DNA of 64,000 bases. Source: Prorocentrum cordatum. Taxonomy: Eukaryota > Sar > Dinophyceae > Prorocentrales > Prorocentraceae. The notes under the pieces were generated by a model. It saw only the letters and a list, made by a program, of their open reading frames with translations, did not search any database and was not told the DNA's origin. Below, piece after piece: positions 45,132 to 55,891 of the stretch (its first letter is position 1; the number at the start of each line of letters is the position of its first letter). The position numbers were made by a program, and so were the translations under genes. The stretch is from contig CAUYUJ010000947.1 of assembly GCA_963575745.1 (NCBI GenBank), positions 65,001 to 129,000 of the forward strand, written 5' to 3'.

Positions 45132-45500
45132 GCCGACCCTGTCGGTGTGTGTGTGGCTTTTCCGTTTGAATCGTCGTCGTCGCCGCTCCCCTCCCTTGTT
45201 AAATTAACGCTTTTCAATTAACGCGTTAACGCTTTTCAATTTGAGTCGTCGTCGTCGTCTTCGTCGCCGCCGCCGCCCCTGTCCCTGGCCCCTGCTCCTC
45301 AAACGTTCCAGCCAGAGGGAAATCGAGCAACGTCTTAAGTAAGTCAGATGAGAGCCCCCTCCCATTGATCCCTCCTGCGCCTTAGGGGGGGTGCTGGAGG
45401 GGGTATGGGGCGGGGGGTGAGGTCCCGAGGGGGTTCCGAGGGTCGCAGGAAGGTCCCGGGGGGGTGTCCTGGGCAGGGTCCCGGGAGTTGCGACCCCCCC
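45132..45500 (+). repeat. Composite repeat copy 3
   Basis: GCCGACCCTGTCGGTGTGTG, then TTTGAATCGTCGTCGTCGCC, a second GAGTCGTCGTCGTCGTC, then GAGGGAAATCGAGCAACGTC and a GGTCCC-rich stretch, the same succession as at 3775-4180. Confidence 0.6.
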
Positions 45501-45589
45501 GGGGGAGCACCCCTTCCGGGGAGAATCCCCTTCGATTCTTGCTGATCAGACGCCTCGAGCTCACTTCTACCGCGGCTTGCTCCAAGAGG

Positions 45590-46025
45590 GCCCTGAAATA
45601 ACCCAAGATCGCGCCAAGACGGCCCAGGGTACTCTCAAGACGGCCTCAAAGCCCCCAAAAGGATTCCAAGAAGATCCCAAAGAGGGCCCCAAGAGGCGAA
45701 CATCAACGATGCTCATATAGTGGTTCTATGTTTTCGCGTCCTCTCCTTTTCGGGCCACGGATAAACCAACATCGCCCCATGACGGTCCAAGAGGCTGCTG
45801 AAAGCGCCCGAAAGCAGCCCAAGACGATCCCAAAACGGTTCCAAAACCGCCAAAGAGGCCACCAAGACAGCCGAATAGGGCCCCAAGAGGATTCCCAGAG
45901 GCCCCCGAGAGGAGGAACACCAACCGACCTTTAGAACCCTCCGGCCCAAGAGGCCCCCAAGAGGCCCGAGAGAGCCCCAAGAGCACTCCAAAGGCAAACC
46001 CAAGAGGGTAAAATCAATGATTTTC
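45590..46025 (+). repeat. CCCCAAGAGGCC-type repeat with conserved core, copy 2
   Basis: Core near 45700-45785: GTGGTTCTATGTTTTCGCGT then CCTCTCCTTTTCGGGCCACG and CGCCCCATGACGGTCCAAGA. Surrounded by CCAAGAGGxCC units as in copy 1. It ends with GGGTAAAATCAATGATTTT. Confidence 0.65.
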
Positions 46026-46069
46026 CAACTGGTTGCTGGTGGCTTTTAGCCGTCGCCATTGCAGACGCC

Positions 46070-46186
<117 letters not shown>

Positions 46187-46189
46187 TGT

Positions 46190-46445
46190 CAGGGTCGGCG
46201 ACACCGGCCGTAAGGCCTTCGCAATCATGGATTTTACACTCGCTGTTCAATACTTGTTGCGTTCTCGTCAAATCGGGCTTCTGACGTCCGAAGACGGCCA
46301 GAAAGGCCCTCAGGATACCCATGACGGCCCAACCTGCCCCCAAAAGGTTTCCCAGACGGCCTAAAACGGCCACAAAACGGCCCAAGAGACTTCCCAGACG
46401 GCGTAGGACGGCCACAAAACGGCCTAAGACGGCCACAAAACTTGG
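46190..46445 (+). repeat. CCAAGACGGCC-type repeat, copy 3
   Basis: GACGGCCxxAAAACGGCC units follow a diverged core (GTTCTCGTCAAATCGGGCTT then CTGACGTCCGAAGACGGCCA). Confidence 0.55.
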
Positions 46446-46449
46446 CGTT

Positions 46450-46840
46450 GGAATTCTGACCTACCATGTTTGTTTTCGGATTGTTGAGCTGTTCCTCGCA
46501 GTACTTGGTGCGGTTAGTGATCGAGATCAGAAAAACACTCACATTGCAATGCCGCATCATCGTCGACTGTCCTGGTATCTAGTGTGGCGCTGTGCTCGAA
46601 GAGTAACATCATCCTTTTTGGCTGTGAGGGCGGTGGTAACACACCTGAACTATCCGTTTTCGTAACCGGCGTTGCACACCTCCGCGAATCGGTTCGTGCT
46701 CAGATTGTACTAGCTCTTTCTCTCGGCCCTCGGGTAACGTCACGCCAAAGGCTCGGTCAGCTGTGCCAAGGTTCGGCAGGGCCGTCGCGGCTGCCGCAGC
46801 GCCATCGCAAGGAGGCGGCTGCTCCGTGGAGTTAGCCGCG
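46450..46840 (+). pseudogene. Coding-like fragment, unknown family
   Basis: Two plus-strand frames in succession. The first is YHVCFRIVELFLAVLGAVSD then IAMPHHRRLSWYLVWRCARR and FLAVRAVVTHLNYPFS, stop. From about 46640 in another frame: VTGVAHLRESVRAQIVLALS then RVTSRQRLGQLCQGSAG, stop at 46833-46835. Continuity across a frame change suggests a decayed gene. No domain recognised. Confidence 0.3.
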
Positions 46841-46849
46841 CGCACTGGA

Positions 46850-47410
46850 ACCCGTGGGGCGAACCACGGGCTCCGCTGTAATGAGCATGTGATAGGAGCC
46901 TTTCCTGTGGAACCGAATTTATGTTGACCCAAACATTGCGGAAATAAGCCTAGGCAGAGGTTAACAAAATATGCCTCCCTCCAAGGCTTGACACAACTGC
47001 TATACAAATGATACAATCACATTGGCCGATCTTGCTCACTCAGCCGGAACGCTACAATGTAACACTTCTTCCTCCTCCTCCTCCTCCTCGTTTGGGCTGC
47101 AGGGTAACTTCGATGCCTGCCCCCCCCCAGCAGAGCTAAGCTGCCTGAGTCACCCGAGTTCCTCGACCGACCGACCGACTTCTTCCTCGTCCGCTCCACT
47201 CCTCCTCCCTCGTTCAGTCCCACCCCAACCCCGATGCCCTCGCAAGCCGGGGGCGGGGGTCCATGACTCTCGCGTGAATGCCCTTCTGGTGTTCTGGCGC
47301 CTCCTGAGCACAAGGGGCGGGGCGGCTTCTGCCACCGTCGGGCTGGGAGCGCCCTGGTTCCCAGGGGGGGCACGGCGTGAAGGAGAATGAGGAGGAACGA
47401 GGGCGGGCGA
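46850..47410. other. Unique DNA with a CCT patch at 47068-47092
   Basis: AT-richer around 46900-47060. No gene recognised. Confidence 0.4.
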
Positions 47411-47413
47411 GGA

Positions 47414-47575
47414 TTACCAAGCTTTAGGAATGAGGCGGTCATCGGCGAAATACTGGAGACAGTGGGCCAGCTTGCGGGAAGCCCGTGCTGCCAGAAACCC
47501 CGTAGTTAGACGACAACGGACCATATCCTGAAAATCAATGGCATGGTCGAAACCTGATGCCGTTTGCCGTGGTGG
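47414..47575 (-). other. Short coding-like stretch containing FADD
   Basis: Minus frame: SGFDHAIDFQDMVRCRLTTG, FLAARASRKLAHCLQYFADD, RLIPKAW, stop. The YFADD could be an RT-like box, but no other RT block is visible nearby. Kept as unassigned. Confidence 0.2.
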
Positions 47576-47579
47576 AGCT

Positions 47580-48520
47580 GTCCATGGGGGTGGTGCCACG
47601 GGCCGTGGTGGAGCGAGTCCACGGGAGTAGAAGACTCGGTTCGGTTCGGACTTCGCGGGTGTCTTTGCCGGGGCGGCGCTGCACTCGACACCTGGGCGTC
47701 CTCGCCGAGACCATCGAAACGGAGGCCGACCCAGTGGCCCCCGGCTGATCCCGGAGGCCACAGTCGGAAGCCCCAGGAGGCCCACGAGGGAGAAGCCCAA
47801 ATGTCGCGCCCCCCCCCCCCCTGGGGCCAGGATTAAGTCGGGCCTGTCTCCCTACAGGGGGATTTTGAGCGAAAAATTCAAAATACACAGAAAATGCACC
47901 CAAACTGGCCAAAAAATGCTCAAAAAATCGTCCCCGGACTACTTTCTATTTATTTTTGCATGTCTCTCCTGTAGAGGGACTGGCCCGGCTTAAGGCCAGG
48001 AGGCCTCGAGGCCCCGGGGCCCCGGGACCGCCCCGGGAGGGGGCCCTCGGCGCCCCGCGGCCGAGGGCGGGGCGCGCCGGCGCGCGGGCCAGAGGGCGGG
48101 CGCGAGGGCCAGGGCGCGGGAGCTCGCGGCGAGGGCCGGGGCAGGGCGAGCGGAGAGTGGTGGGCGGCCCCGAGGGTCGCGGCGGACAAGGCCAGTCGGA
48201 GGACGAGGAGGAGCGGGGAGGGTGCGGCAGGCCTCGGAACCAGACCAGCGAACACTCACGCCACATTCCTCTGTGACCGCCTCCCCCTCCCACCAACGTT
48301 TAAAGTTGGCGGTGGGTCTGATGAGTTGCACCTCGACCGCAGTCTCCCCCGCGCGTGCCAACTTTGAGTTTGGGGGGCAGGGCGGGTGTTCACTAATTGT
48401 TTCCCTCTGCCGGGCGGCGGTCCCAGGGCCGTCCTCAGGGGGCCGAGGACGCCGAAGCCGCAGTGGTCGATAGGCGGCGCGGCGGAGGCGGGGGGTGGGA
48501 GGGGAGGGGGAGGCAGAGGC
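47580..48520. other. GC-rich DNA, no convincing gene
   Basis: C homopolymer near 47809. 47990-48230 is very rich in GGCCCGGG and GGGCGCG. Frames on both strands are compositional. Confidence 0.4.
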
Positions 48521-48524
48521 TCCG

Positions 48525-48590
48525 CGATCGAGGATCGAGAATCGATCCTCCTCGATCCTCGGAATCGACGATCGAGGCTCTGAACTTCGA
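48525..48590. repeat. TCGATCCTCGA dyad cluster
   Basis: CGATCGAGGATCGAGAATCG, then ATCCTCCTCGATCCTCGGAA and TCGACGATCGAGGC. Same motif as at 18365-18760. Confidence 0.6.
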
Positions 48591-48594
48591 GACG

Positions 48595-49170
48595 GCCCGA
48601 GAAACCCTCCAGATTGGCGCCCACGACGACCTCGAATATCATACCGATCCCGGAGCGCTGTCGGGGCGCATGTCTGCTCCATTGCGGCTCCTTCGGGGCC
48701 CTCCAAAATCGGCCCTTGGGCCTCACCAGAACGCTTCTTGGGCCCAACTTCGCCTACAATCTGGACATGCACAACAAAACACGTTTGCTTGGACGATGCT
48801 AACCTCGCACAGGTCACTGGACGCAATTGATCGCCGCCTCCGGGCTCGTGCCCTATGCTCTTCACCACAAGCTTTCGGCGCCGCTTCAGACGCGCTCAAG
48901 GATGGAGTTCTGGATACTTTCCGGCCCAACTTGGTCGGCGGCGAGCGAGGGGGGGGGAAGTGAGAAGGAGAAGGCCTTCTCAGAAGGCGGCGGGGCTTCT
49001 CAGAAGCCCTCGCGCCCTCTAAGAGTTCCCAACCATCCTGTGGTGTTGGGTCCTCGTTTTTCCAAACCATCCTGTGGTGTTGGGTCCACGTTCTGAAGAG
49101 ACAGCGCCCCGCGTCTCACCTCACCTCACCTCCCGCGCTCCTCCCCCTCCTCCCGCCTCCCATCCCTTGC
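48595..49170. other. Unique DNA, one short direct duplication
   Basis: CCATCCTGTGGTGTTGGGTC occurs twice at about 49032 and 49065. No gene recognised. Confidence 0.45.
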
Positions 49171-49179
49171 CTCTGCCCT

Positions 49180-51075
49180 CCGCATGTCCATTTCCGCGCA
49201 CCCCTCACACGTTTCGTGGCCACATAGGGCGCTCCCCCGAAGGCTCCAGTGGCAGGGTCTGCATGCAGTTCCACTTCCTTTTCGGCGCACCCCTCACACG
49301 TTTCGTGGCCCGATAGGGTGCTCCACCCAAGGCCTCAGAGGCAGGGTCCGCATGCAGTTCCACCCCCATTTCGACGCACCCTCATACGCTTCGTGGCCAC
49401 ATAGGGTGCTCTGCCGAAGGCGCCAGTGGCAGGGTCCGCAGTTCCACCACCCCTTTTCGACCCACCCCTCGCACGTTCCGCGGCCCCATAGGGTGCTCCA
49501 CCGACGGCCCCAGTGGCAGGGTCCGCATGCAGTTCCACCTCCATTTCGGCGCACCCCTCACACGTTTCGTGGCCCGATAGGGTGCTCCACCCAAGGCCCC
49601 AGTGGCAGGGTCCGCATGCAGTTCCACCCCATGTCGGCGCACCCCTCACACGTTTCGTGGCCACATAGGGTGCTCCACCCTAAAGCACCAGTGGCAGGGT
49701 CCGGGTGCAGTTCCACTTCATTTCGGCACACCCCTCACACGTTTCGTGGCCCCATAAGGTGGTCCACCGACGGCCCCAGTGGCAGGGTCCGCATGCAGTT
49801 CCACCCTGCATTTTGGCGCACCCCTCACACGTTTCGTGGCCCCATAGAGTATTCCACCCAGGGCCCCAGTGGCAGGTTCCGAATACAGTTTCACCCTTCA
49901 TTTCAGCGCACCCCTTCCACGTCTCGTGGCCTCCCAAGACCCTAGTGACAGCGCCCGCACGTGGCTCCACCCTGCATTTCGGCGCACCCCTCACACGTTT
50001 CGTGGCCTCACATGGGGCTGCACCGACTGCTCCAGTGGCAGCGTCCGCATGGCGTACCCGTGCCAATTTTGGCACACCTGTCACACGCGTCGTGGCCCCA
50101 GAGAGAGGTTCACCGAGGACGATACCCACAACTGCGTTACACACAGCTGCACATGGTTGGGTCCTTCTCCAGGATAATAAAGAGACGGTCCCCGCATTCC
50201 TCCTTCATGCCTTCCTTCCTTCCTTCCTCCTCCCTTCTTCCCTGCACCGCCCGCATGCGTCATGCACGCCCATTTCGGCACACCCCTCACACGTTTCGGG
50301 GCCCTATAAGGAGCTACACCGAAGGCCCCAGTGCCACCGGCCGCATGCGTCACGCACACCCATGTCGGCACACCCCGCACACGTTTCGTGACCCTACAAG
50401 GAGCTCCTCCGAAAGGCGCAATGCCACCGCCTGCATGCGTCACGCACACCCATTCCGGCACACCCCTCACACGTTTCGTGGCCCCACTGGGAACTCCACC
50501 GAAGGCCCTTCGCGGCCCCACACGGAACTCCACCGAAGGTCGCAGTGCCACCGCCCGTATGCGTCTCACGCCCGTATTCGGCACACCCCGCATACCTTTC
50601 GTAACCCCATAGGGAGATCCACCGAAAGCCTCAGCGCCACCGCCCGTATGCGTCATGCACACCCATTTGGGCACACCCCTCAGTCGTTTCGTAGCCCCAT
50701 AGGGAGCTCCACCGAAGGGCCCAGTGCCACCGCCCGCATGCGTCACGCACACCAATTTCGGCACACCCCTCACACGTTTCGTGGCCCCATAGGGAGCTCC
50801 ACCGAAGGCCCCAGCGCCACCGCCCGCATGCGTCACGCACACCCATGTCGGCACACCCCTCACACGTTTCGTGACCCTACAAGGACCTCCACCGAAGGCC
50901 CCAGTGCAACCGCCCGCATGCGTCACGCACACCCATGTCGGCACACCACTCCTACGTTTCGTGGTCCCATAAGGAGCTCCACCGAAGGCCCCAGTGCCAC
51001 CGCCTGCACGCGTCACGCATATCCATCTCGGCACACACCCCTCGCACGTTTCGTGGCCCCATAGGGAGCTCCACC
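49180..51075 (+). repeat. ~90-bp satellite, ~20 units in two subfamilies
   Basis: Units share GCACACCCCTCACACGTTTC, GTGGCCCCATAGGG and CTCCACCGAAGGCCCCAGTG. Subfamily 1 (49180-49930) continues GCAGGGTCCGCATGCAGTTC then CACCC. Subfamily 2 (50270-51065) continues CCACCGCCCGCATGCGTCAC then GCACACCCAT. Period is 88-91, with 90 commonest in subfamily 2. A non-repeat insert lies at about 50105-50255. A 90-bp period keeps frames open on both strands for over 360 codons; these are not accepted as genes. Confidence 0.95.
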
Positions 51076-51079
51076 GCCC

Positions 51080-51365
51080 ATCTTCTGCGCTGCCGATTCG
51101 CCTTAAATCAAGATAGTTGCAACGTGTGCTCGCCGCCAAAGACAGAGGACATCCTGAAGGACGCAAGACACAGTCGAGCTGTAGTACACAAGGCCATGGC
51201 AATTGCGACATCTTCCCCCGCGCGCAGTGCATCACAAAAACACTGCGCACCAGACTGCCCGTGCTGACCGTCCCGTGCACCATGGTAATCTCTCTGTGTT
51301 CCCCCGGCGCTGACCGCTGACCCGACCCCCGTTCCTCTTCCGCTCCTCCTGCCCCCGCTGCTCCT
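51080..51365. other. Unique DNA, no gene recognised
   Basis: A plus frame reads TEDILKDARHSRAVVHKAMA then IATSSPARSASQ. Short and without a domain. Confidence 0.35.
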
Positions 51366-51369
51366 CATT

Positions 51370-51597
51370 CAGATGCTCCTACACGCCTTCCTCATCCGCC
51401 TCCTGTCTGCGCAACTCCTCCTCCCCCTTCTCCACCCTTTGCTCATCATTCCTTCTACTACTCCCCCTCCTCCTCATCCTCCCATTCCTCCTCCTCTGCC
51501 TCCTCCTGCTTGCTCCCCCGCACTCTTCCTCCTCCAGCTCCTCCTCCTCCTCCTCCTCCTCCTCCTCCTCCTCCTCCTCCTCCTCCTCCTCCCCTGG
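51370..51597 (+). repeat. (CCT)n array
   Basis: CTCCTC and CTTCTCC units, then perfect CTCCTC at about 51537-51590. Confidence 0.95.
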
Positions 51598-51619
51598 CAG
51601 CCTCCAAACCCCTAGCAGG

Positions 51620-51795
51620 AGGGGCAAGTCGATTTCGCCCACGGTACGTTTTACTCCGGTCAATTTCGCCCCAAGTGGGCTCACACCGGCTGGGTTCGCC
51701 TGGTCCACTTCGTGCAGTCGGTTTCGCCCGGTCCGTTTCGCCTGGTCGGTTTCGCCCCAATCGGTTTCGCCCACGGCCGGCTTCGCCTGGTAAAA
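51620..51795 (+). repeat. ~15-bp minisatellite CGGTTTCGCCCGGTC
   Basis: Units TCGGTTTCGCCxxGG with variants. Minus frames give GETDWAETDQ-type peptides; an artefact. Confidence 0.8.
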
Positions 51796-51799
51796 TCCC

Positions 51800-52375
51800 G
51801 CCCGCCCGACCCACCCGTCAACCGACCCGACCGTTAGGGTTCATTCGCGACTCGCTCGCTTTAGTGCCCCGCTCGCTGTGGTGCCCGACCACCCACTTGA
51901 GTGTCCAGCCTGCCCGACCCGATAAATGGGTTCCCGCCCGCCAGACGCTCCCGGTAGGGTCCCACCCTCCGTCCGCCCGCCCCACCCTCCTGTTAAGGTC
52001 CGCTCGCTCGCTGGCGAGCCCGCCCGCCCGCGTCAGCGTCTCGCCCGCCCGACCCGCCCTTTCGGCTCCCGCCCGTGCGTGGCCGACCCAGGCGAAACCG
52101 ACTCGTACCGAGGACGGGATGGAGGAGGAAGGGGGCTAGAAAAACCTAAGATACACCAGCGATGCTGCAGTACACCCTCCCGCCCCGAGTCCCCTCGTCA
52201 CAAGATCTTGCAAGCCTTTGTTTTACGACCCCATTGAATTACCAGCACCCTAGCATGGGCCTGCCATTCAAGAGGGAGCCCCTTCTTTCAGGGGACAGTC
52301 ATAACATCCGCACGAATGTATGACAATCAACGAAGTGTCCAACGATATTCCAATTCCGAAACAAAATCGCCCCCT
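51800..52375. other. CCGCCCGACC-rich then unique DNA
   Basis: Short CCCGCCCG and TCGCTCGC repeats to about 52085, then ordinary sequence. No gene. Confidence 0.45.
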
Positions 52376-52379
52376 CCCC

Positions 52380-52945
52380 TCCCCCAATCCGTGGCGTTAA
52401 CTGCTGCACAAAATTACACTTCTGGTCATGAACTTCGCAGAAATCTCAAGCGAGAGCCCAATTATGTGAAAATGAGCCGTCCTCAATCCGTGCAATTGCT
52501 ACCTATGTTGAAGTTGCTGGCCATCAAGTGTTCGGAAATCTCAGGCGACAGGGCTCAATCTGAAAAGGAACTGCGCTCTCTCCCTCTGACTGGTGCAAAT
52601 GTTTAATCGAATGCGTTCGGCACTAAGGCGAGAACCCCAATCTGAAAATGATCCGCCATCCGTCCGCCTCTGCGACGCTTTGAGACGAATGCGCGTGGCG
52701 CTAAGGCGAGAACCCCATTGTGAAAAGGAACGCCCCATCCCTTCGAGGAGTTATCGAACATGTGAAACGAATGTGAGGGCGCTTTGGCGAGAACTCAATT
52801 TTGAAAACAATTTTGAAAACGACCTGTGCGCCATCCTTGAAGCTGTTGCAAAATTTCGAGACGAATGTGCGCGGCGCAACGGCGAGAACTCAATTTTGAA
52901 AACGACCCACACCCCACTCTCCATCCGTGTAACCGTTGCGAATCT
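52380..52945 (-). repeat. ~70-bp dispersed minisatellite, inverted, ~8 units
   Basis: On the plus strand units read GAATGxGCGxGGCGCxAAGG, CGAGAACCCAATxTTGAAAA, the reverse complement of the arrays at 37615, 42110 and 55020. The part before 52590 is more diverged than 52600-52945. The only copy in this orientation. Confidence 0.75.
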
Positions 52946-52949
52946 CAAG

Positions 52950-53415
52950 CTTCTTCACCATACATGGTGAAAAGGACTCATGGAAAACGCGCAGCACGCC
53001 ACGCCTAGTGAGACAGGGAGGAGTTATCCATGAGCGAAAGGAATAGAAATCTCCCGACGCCTCTGGAGGTCCCTGGAAGCCTCCGGAAGAGGAGAACCAA
53101 GCACATTCAAAACGTTGGGGGGATGAGGGCGAGGAGGAGGACGACAACGAGGGCGAGAAAGGATGAAGAAGAGGTAGCAGGACTATGGCGACGACGACGA
53201 CGTGGGCGATCAAGTTCCTAAACGATCCCCCTGTAGCAGCTCTGGAAGGGCGCGCGGATATCCACATTCCTGGGTCCTGGGGTTTTCCAAGGGGCTGGCT
53301 TTTCGTCATGAGCCGCTGCTTTACTGCAGAACCTCTTGGACCCCTGTCCCTCAGGACTTGCTCCTCTCCTGCATGGCGGAGAAAAGATAAACGAAATTAT
53401 AAGAAAAACCGGCGA
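52950..53415. other. Unique DNA with a GAGGAGGACG patch
   Basis: A plus frame reads WAIKFLNDPPVAALEGRADI then HIPGSWGFPRGWLFVMSRCF (53206-53330), protein-like but alone. Purine-rich GGCGAGGAGGAGG around 53125-53180. Confidence 0.3.
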
Positions 53416-53416
53416 G

Positions 53417-53571
53417 AACATAAACTTTGGGCGCTCCGCGCGGATTTCTTGGATCTGCGCTGGACCTCCCTCCCTGGCGCGCGGAGCGCGCCAGGGGCGG
53501 TGCTGGAGGCGCCGCTGGGGGGCTCCAGCGCGGATCCAAGAAATCCGCGCGGAGCGCCAAAAGTTAATGTT
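53417..53571. mobile_element. Foldback (MITE-like) hairpin element
   Basis: 48-base arms at 53417-53464 and 53524-53571 are inverted repeats with 45 of 48 positions matching (AACATAAACTTTGGGCGCTC against AACATTAACTTTTGGCGCTC). The 59-base loop contains its own perfect 9-bp stem, CTGGCGCGC-GGA-GCGCGCCAG, at 53474-53494. No coding. A diverged relative is at 19012-19134. No clear target duplication was identified. Confidence 0.75.
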
Positions 53572-53584
53572 TATGCAGTCTTTT

Positions 53585-53629
53585 CTTCTTCTAAGAGAAA
53601 GAGAGAGACAGAGAGAGAGAGAGAGAGAC

Positions 53630-53662
<33 letters not shown>

Positions 53663-53665
53663 ACC
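53585..53665 (+). repeat. (GA)n microsatellite
   Basis: AGAGAGAG with AGACAGAG variants, directly after the hairpin. Confidence 0.95.
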
Positions 53666-53749
53666 AAAAAGAAAGAGCAAACTGGGACGGCCTCGCGTCG
53701 GAGTAGGGACGCACCTGGGCGCCAGGCTCGGCCGCGCGAGCGCCGGGGA

Positions 53750-53965
53750 CAACAACCACGACAACAACAACGACGACGACGGCGACGGCGGCGGCGACGA
53801 CGACGACGAACCTCGCCACGTGGGCGACGATCAAAAACGGGTCGTGTGCGAGACGACATAGCGACCTTACGCGGTGGCTTACGCGGGCCACCAACGCGGC
53901 ACGTTACATCGCAAACGAGAAGGCTTACGCGCGACCTTACGCGGGCAGCTTACGCGCCAATGTTG
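53750..53965 (+). repeat. (CGA/CAA)n then CTTACGCG short repeats
   Basis: ACAACAACGACGACGGCG at 53755-53815. CTTACGCG occurs five times between 53866 and 53953. Confidence 0.75.
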
Positions 53966-53969
53966 GCGC

Positions 53970-54800
53970 AGACGAACCCGTTTGTTTGCGCCGCTCACGT
54001 GGTGTCAGGAAGCCAGGGCCCCACGTCTTCAAAGCAGGAGCATGCTGCGTCCACCGCCACCGATCCTGGCAAGGCCATTCCTAGGCTCAGACGTCCCTCT
54101 GGCCTGACCGGGGAAGCATACACGCCAGCGCCCTCTTGGCTCTGGAGGGGCTAGGGCGAGATCGGTGCCGGTGTATAGCTAGAATCGTCCGGATAGGGAT
54201 TGCAGCCAAGGGAACGAACTCAAGTTGCCCGACAGCGCGCCCGCGAACGCCCCTTGGCCTGCCTCAGGGGCTCCACAAGCAAAGTTGCAGGCTTAGATCA
54301 AAGCGCCCGCATGAGAGTAGCGCACGTCAGAAGGGGGCGAAGAGTGCAGAGGGGAAGTTGGCGCCGCGCACAAAGGGCAAGATCGAGGGGGGCAGCCTTC
54401 CAAGAAGGCCCCCCGCTTCTTACAATCTATCCTAAACGCCCTCCCAGAAGGAGGCGACCCCTTCTAAGAATCCGTACGCCTTCTATGAGGCCTTCCCTCG
54501 CCGCACCTTGTGCGCGCCGCGATGGAAGGAAGGCGAATGCAAACAGGCTGGAGAAAGATGTGCTCCGCGCCTCACCAGCAGCGTGGACGCCTGGCCGTCT
54601 TGACGCCGTCTTGCGCTGTCCTGGAAGTCTCTCGGGTACTCTTGGGAATCTCTGGAGGCTTTTCTGGGGCTGTTTTTGGGGCACCTCGGGGCGAATCTGA
54701 ACGGGGTGGAATATAGAGCATCGGTAGCAACAGAGCTACAAGAGCTGGCACAGCTTCTCGAGGCCGAAACGATAAACGATGCATTCTGGTCGGGGCGATG
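53970..54800. other. Unique DNA, no convincing gene
   Basis: A plus frame near 54676-54780 reads VEYRASVATELQELAQLLEA then ETINDAFWSGR before entering a CCT tract. It could be an exon but is isolated. Confidence 0.3.
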
Positions 54801-54807
54801 TACAGTT

Positions 54808-54968
54808 GGCCTCCTCCTCCTCCTCTTCCTCTTCCTGCTCCTCCTCCTCCTATTCTTCCTCCTCGTCCTCGTCCTCTTCCTCCTCCTCCTCCTCCTCGTC
54901 CTCCTCCGCCTCGTCCTCCTCCGCCTCGTCCTCCTCGCCTTCCTCCTCGTCCCCCTACTCCCCCTCCT
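54808..54968 (+). repeat. (CCT)n/(CGTCCT)n tract
   Basis: CTCCTCCTC with CTCGTCCTC units. Confidence 0.95.
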
Positions 54969-55764
54969 TCTCCATTCCGTGTCCATATAAATAACACCTC
55001 CCTGTCGCACCCGAGGCCGGTCGAAAGGGCGGGCCGGGCGTTTCGCCTGAGACTTCCTCAGGACTAATGATCTGAAGCTTAAGCATTGACAGCAATTTCA
55101 CAAATGGAAGGCGGCTGGTTGTCAAAATGTGGCTCTCGCGTGAGCGCCGCGCACATTCGTTTCAACCAAATTGCAAAAGTTTCACGGATTGAGGGCGTGT
55201 GATTTTCAAGATGTGGCTCTCGCCTGCGCGCCGCGCACATTGGTTTTGAACACTTGCAAGAGTTTCACGGATGAAGGGCGGGTGGTTTTCAAAATGTGGC
55301 TCTCGCCTTAGCCCCGCGCGCATTCGTTTTGTATATTTGAAACAATCTCACGGATTGAACGCGGTCCGTCTTCAAAATGTGGCTCTCGCCTTAGCTCCGC
55401 GCACATTCTCTTAAACAGTTGCAAGAGTTTCACGGGTTTCCATGGTCAACATACCAGACACTGTGTTTTGGGAGGACTCAGGATTGTGAGGGTGCAGCAG
55501 TTGCGTTGATTCGCGGTGACGGCGTCCCAAGAATGGCGTTCTGGCACGGTTCAGGATCGTCAAGGCGCGACAGTCAGGTTGATCCGTGGCGTTGGGCGTT
55601 GGAGATCCGAGAATAGTGTGTTGGCATGCTTCAGGTTCTCCGAATGGTTGTCTCCCAACGAGGCAGTTCCCTCAGTGGAAATGCACCCTTGTAGGGCCTT
55701 GCGAGGGAGCTTGGAGGGAGGGTTTATCCCAACATCGTTGATGAGTCTTGGGTTTACACTGGTC
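54969..55764 (+). mobile_element. 0.8-kb composite repeat unit, copy B
   Basis: Collinear with 42055-42758: head CTCCCTGTCGCACCCGAGGC and TCGAAAGGGCGGGC, then the ~70-bp array at 55085-55440 (about one unit more than copy A), then TGATCCGTGGCGTTGGGC, GGCATGCTTCAGG, CAACGAGGCAGTTCCCTCAG, GGAGGGAGGGTTTATCCCAA and CTTGGGTTTACACTGGTC, ending at a CCT tract. Length differs from copy A mainly by array copy number. Confidence 0.6.
55020..55440 (+). repeat. ~70-bp dispersed minisatellite, ~4-5 units
   Basis: GTTTTCAAAATGTGGCTCTC then GCCTxAGCxCCGCGCACATT and xCGTTTxxAA, xxTTGCAAGAGTTTCACGGA. Starts near 55117, 55200, 55277 and 55365. Confidence 0.85.
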
Positions 55765-55825
55765 CTCGTCCTCCTCCTCCTCCTCCTCCTCCTCCTCCTC
55801 CCCGTCGTCGTCCTCCTCCTCCGGG
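55765..55825 (+). repeat. (CCT)n microsatellite
   Basis: CTCCTCCTCC nearly perfect. Confidence 0.95.
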
Positions 55826-55834
55826 GTATGCACG

Positions 55835-55860
55835 CAAACACGCACACACACACACACACA

Positions 55861-55891
<31 letters not shown>

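Noticed and set aside
47414-47575. YFADD as a second reverse transcriptase
   Set aside because: No other RT block in any frame nearby; a single short motif is not enough.
49961-51283. 367- and 400-codon ORFs with 30-residue repeats
   Set aside because: Open on both strands because the satellite unit is GC-rich, lacks stops and is a multiple of three. No start context or domain.
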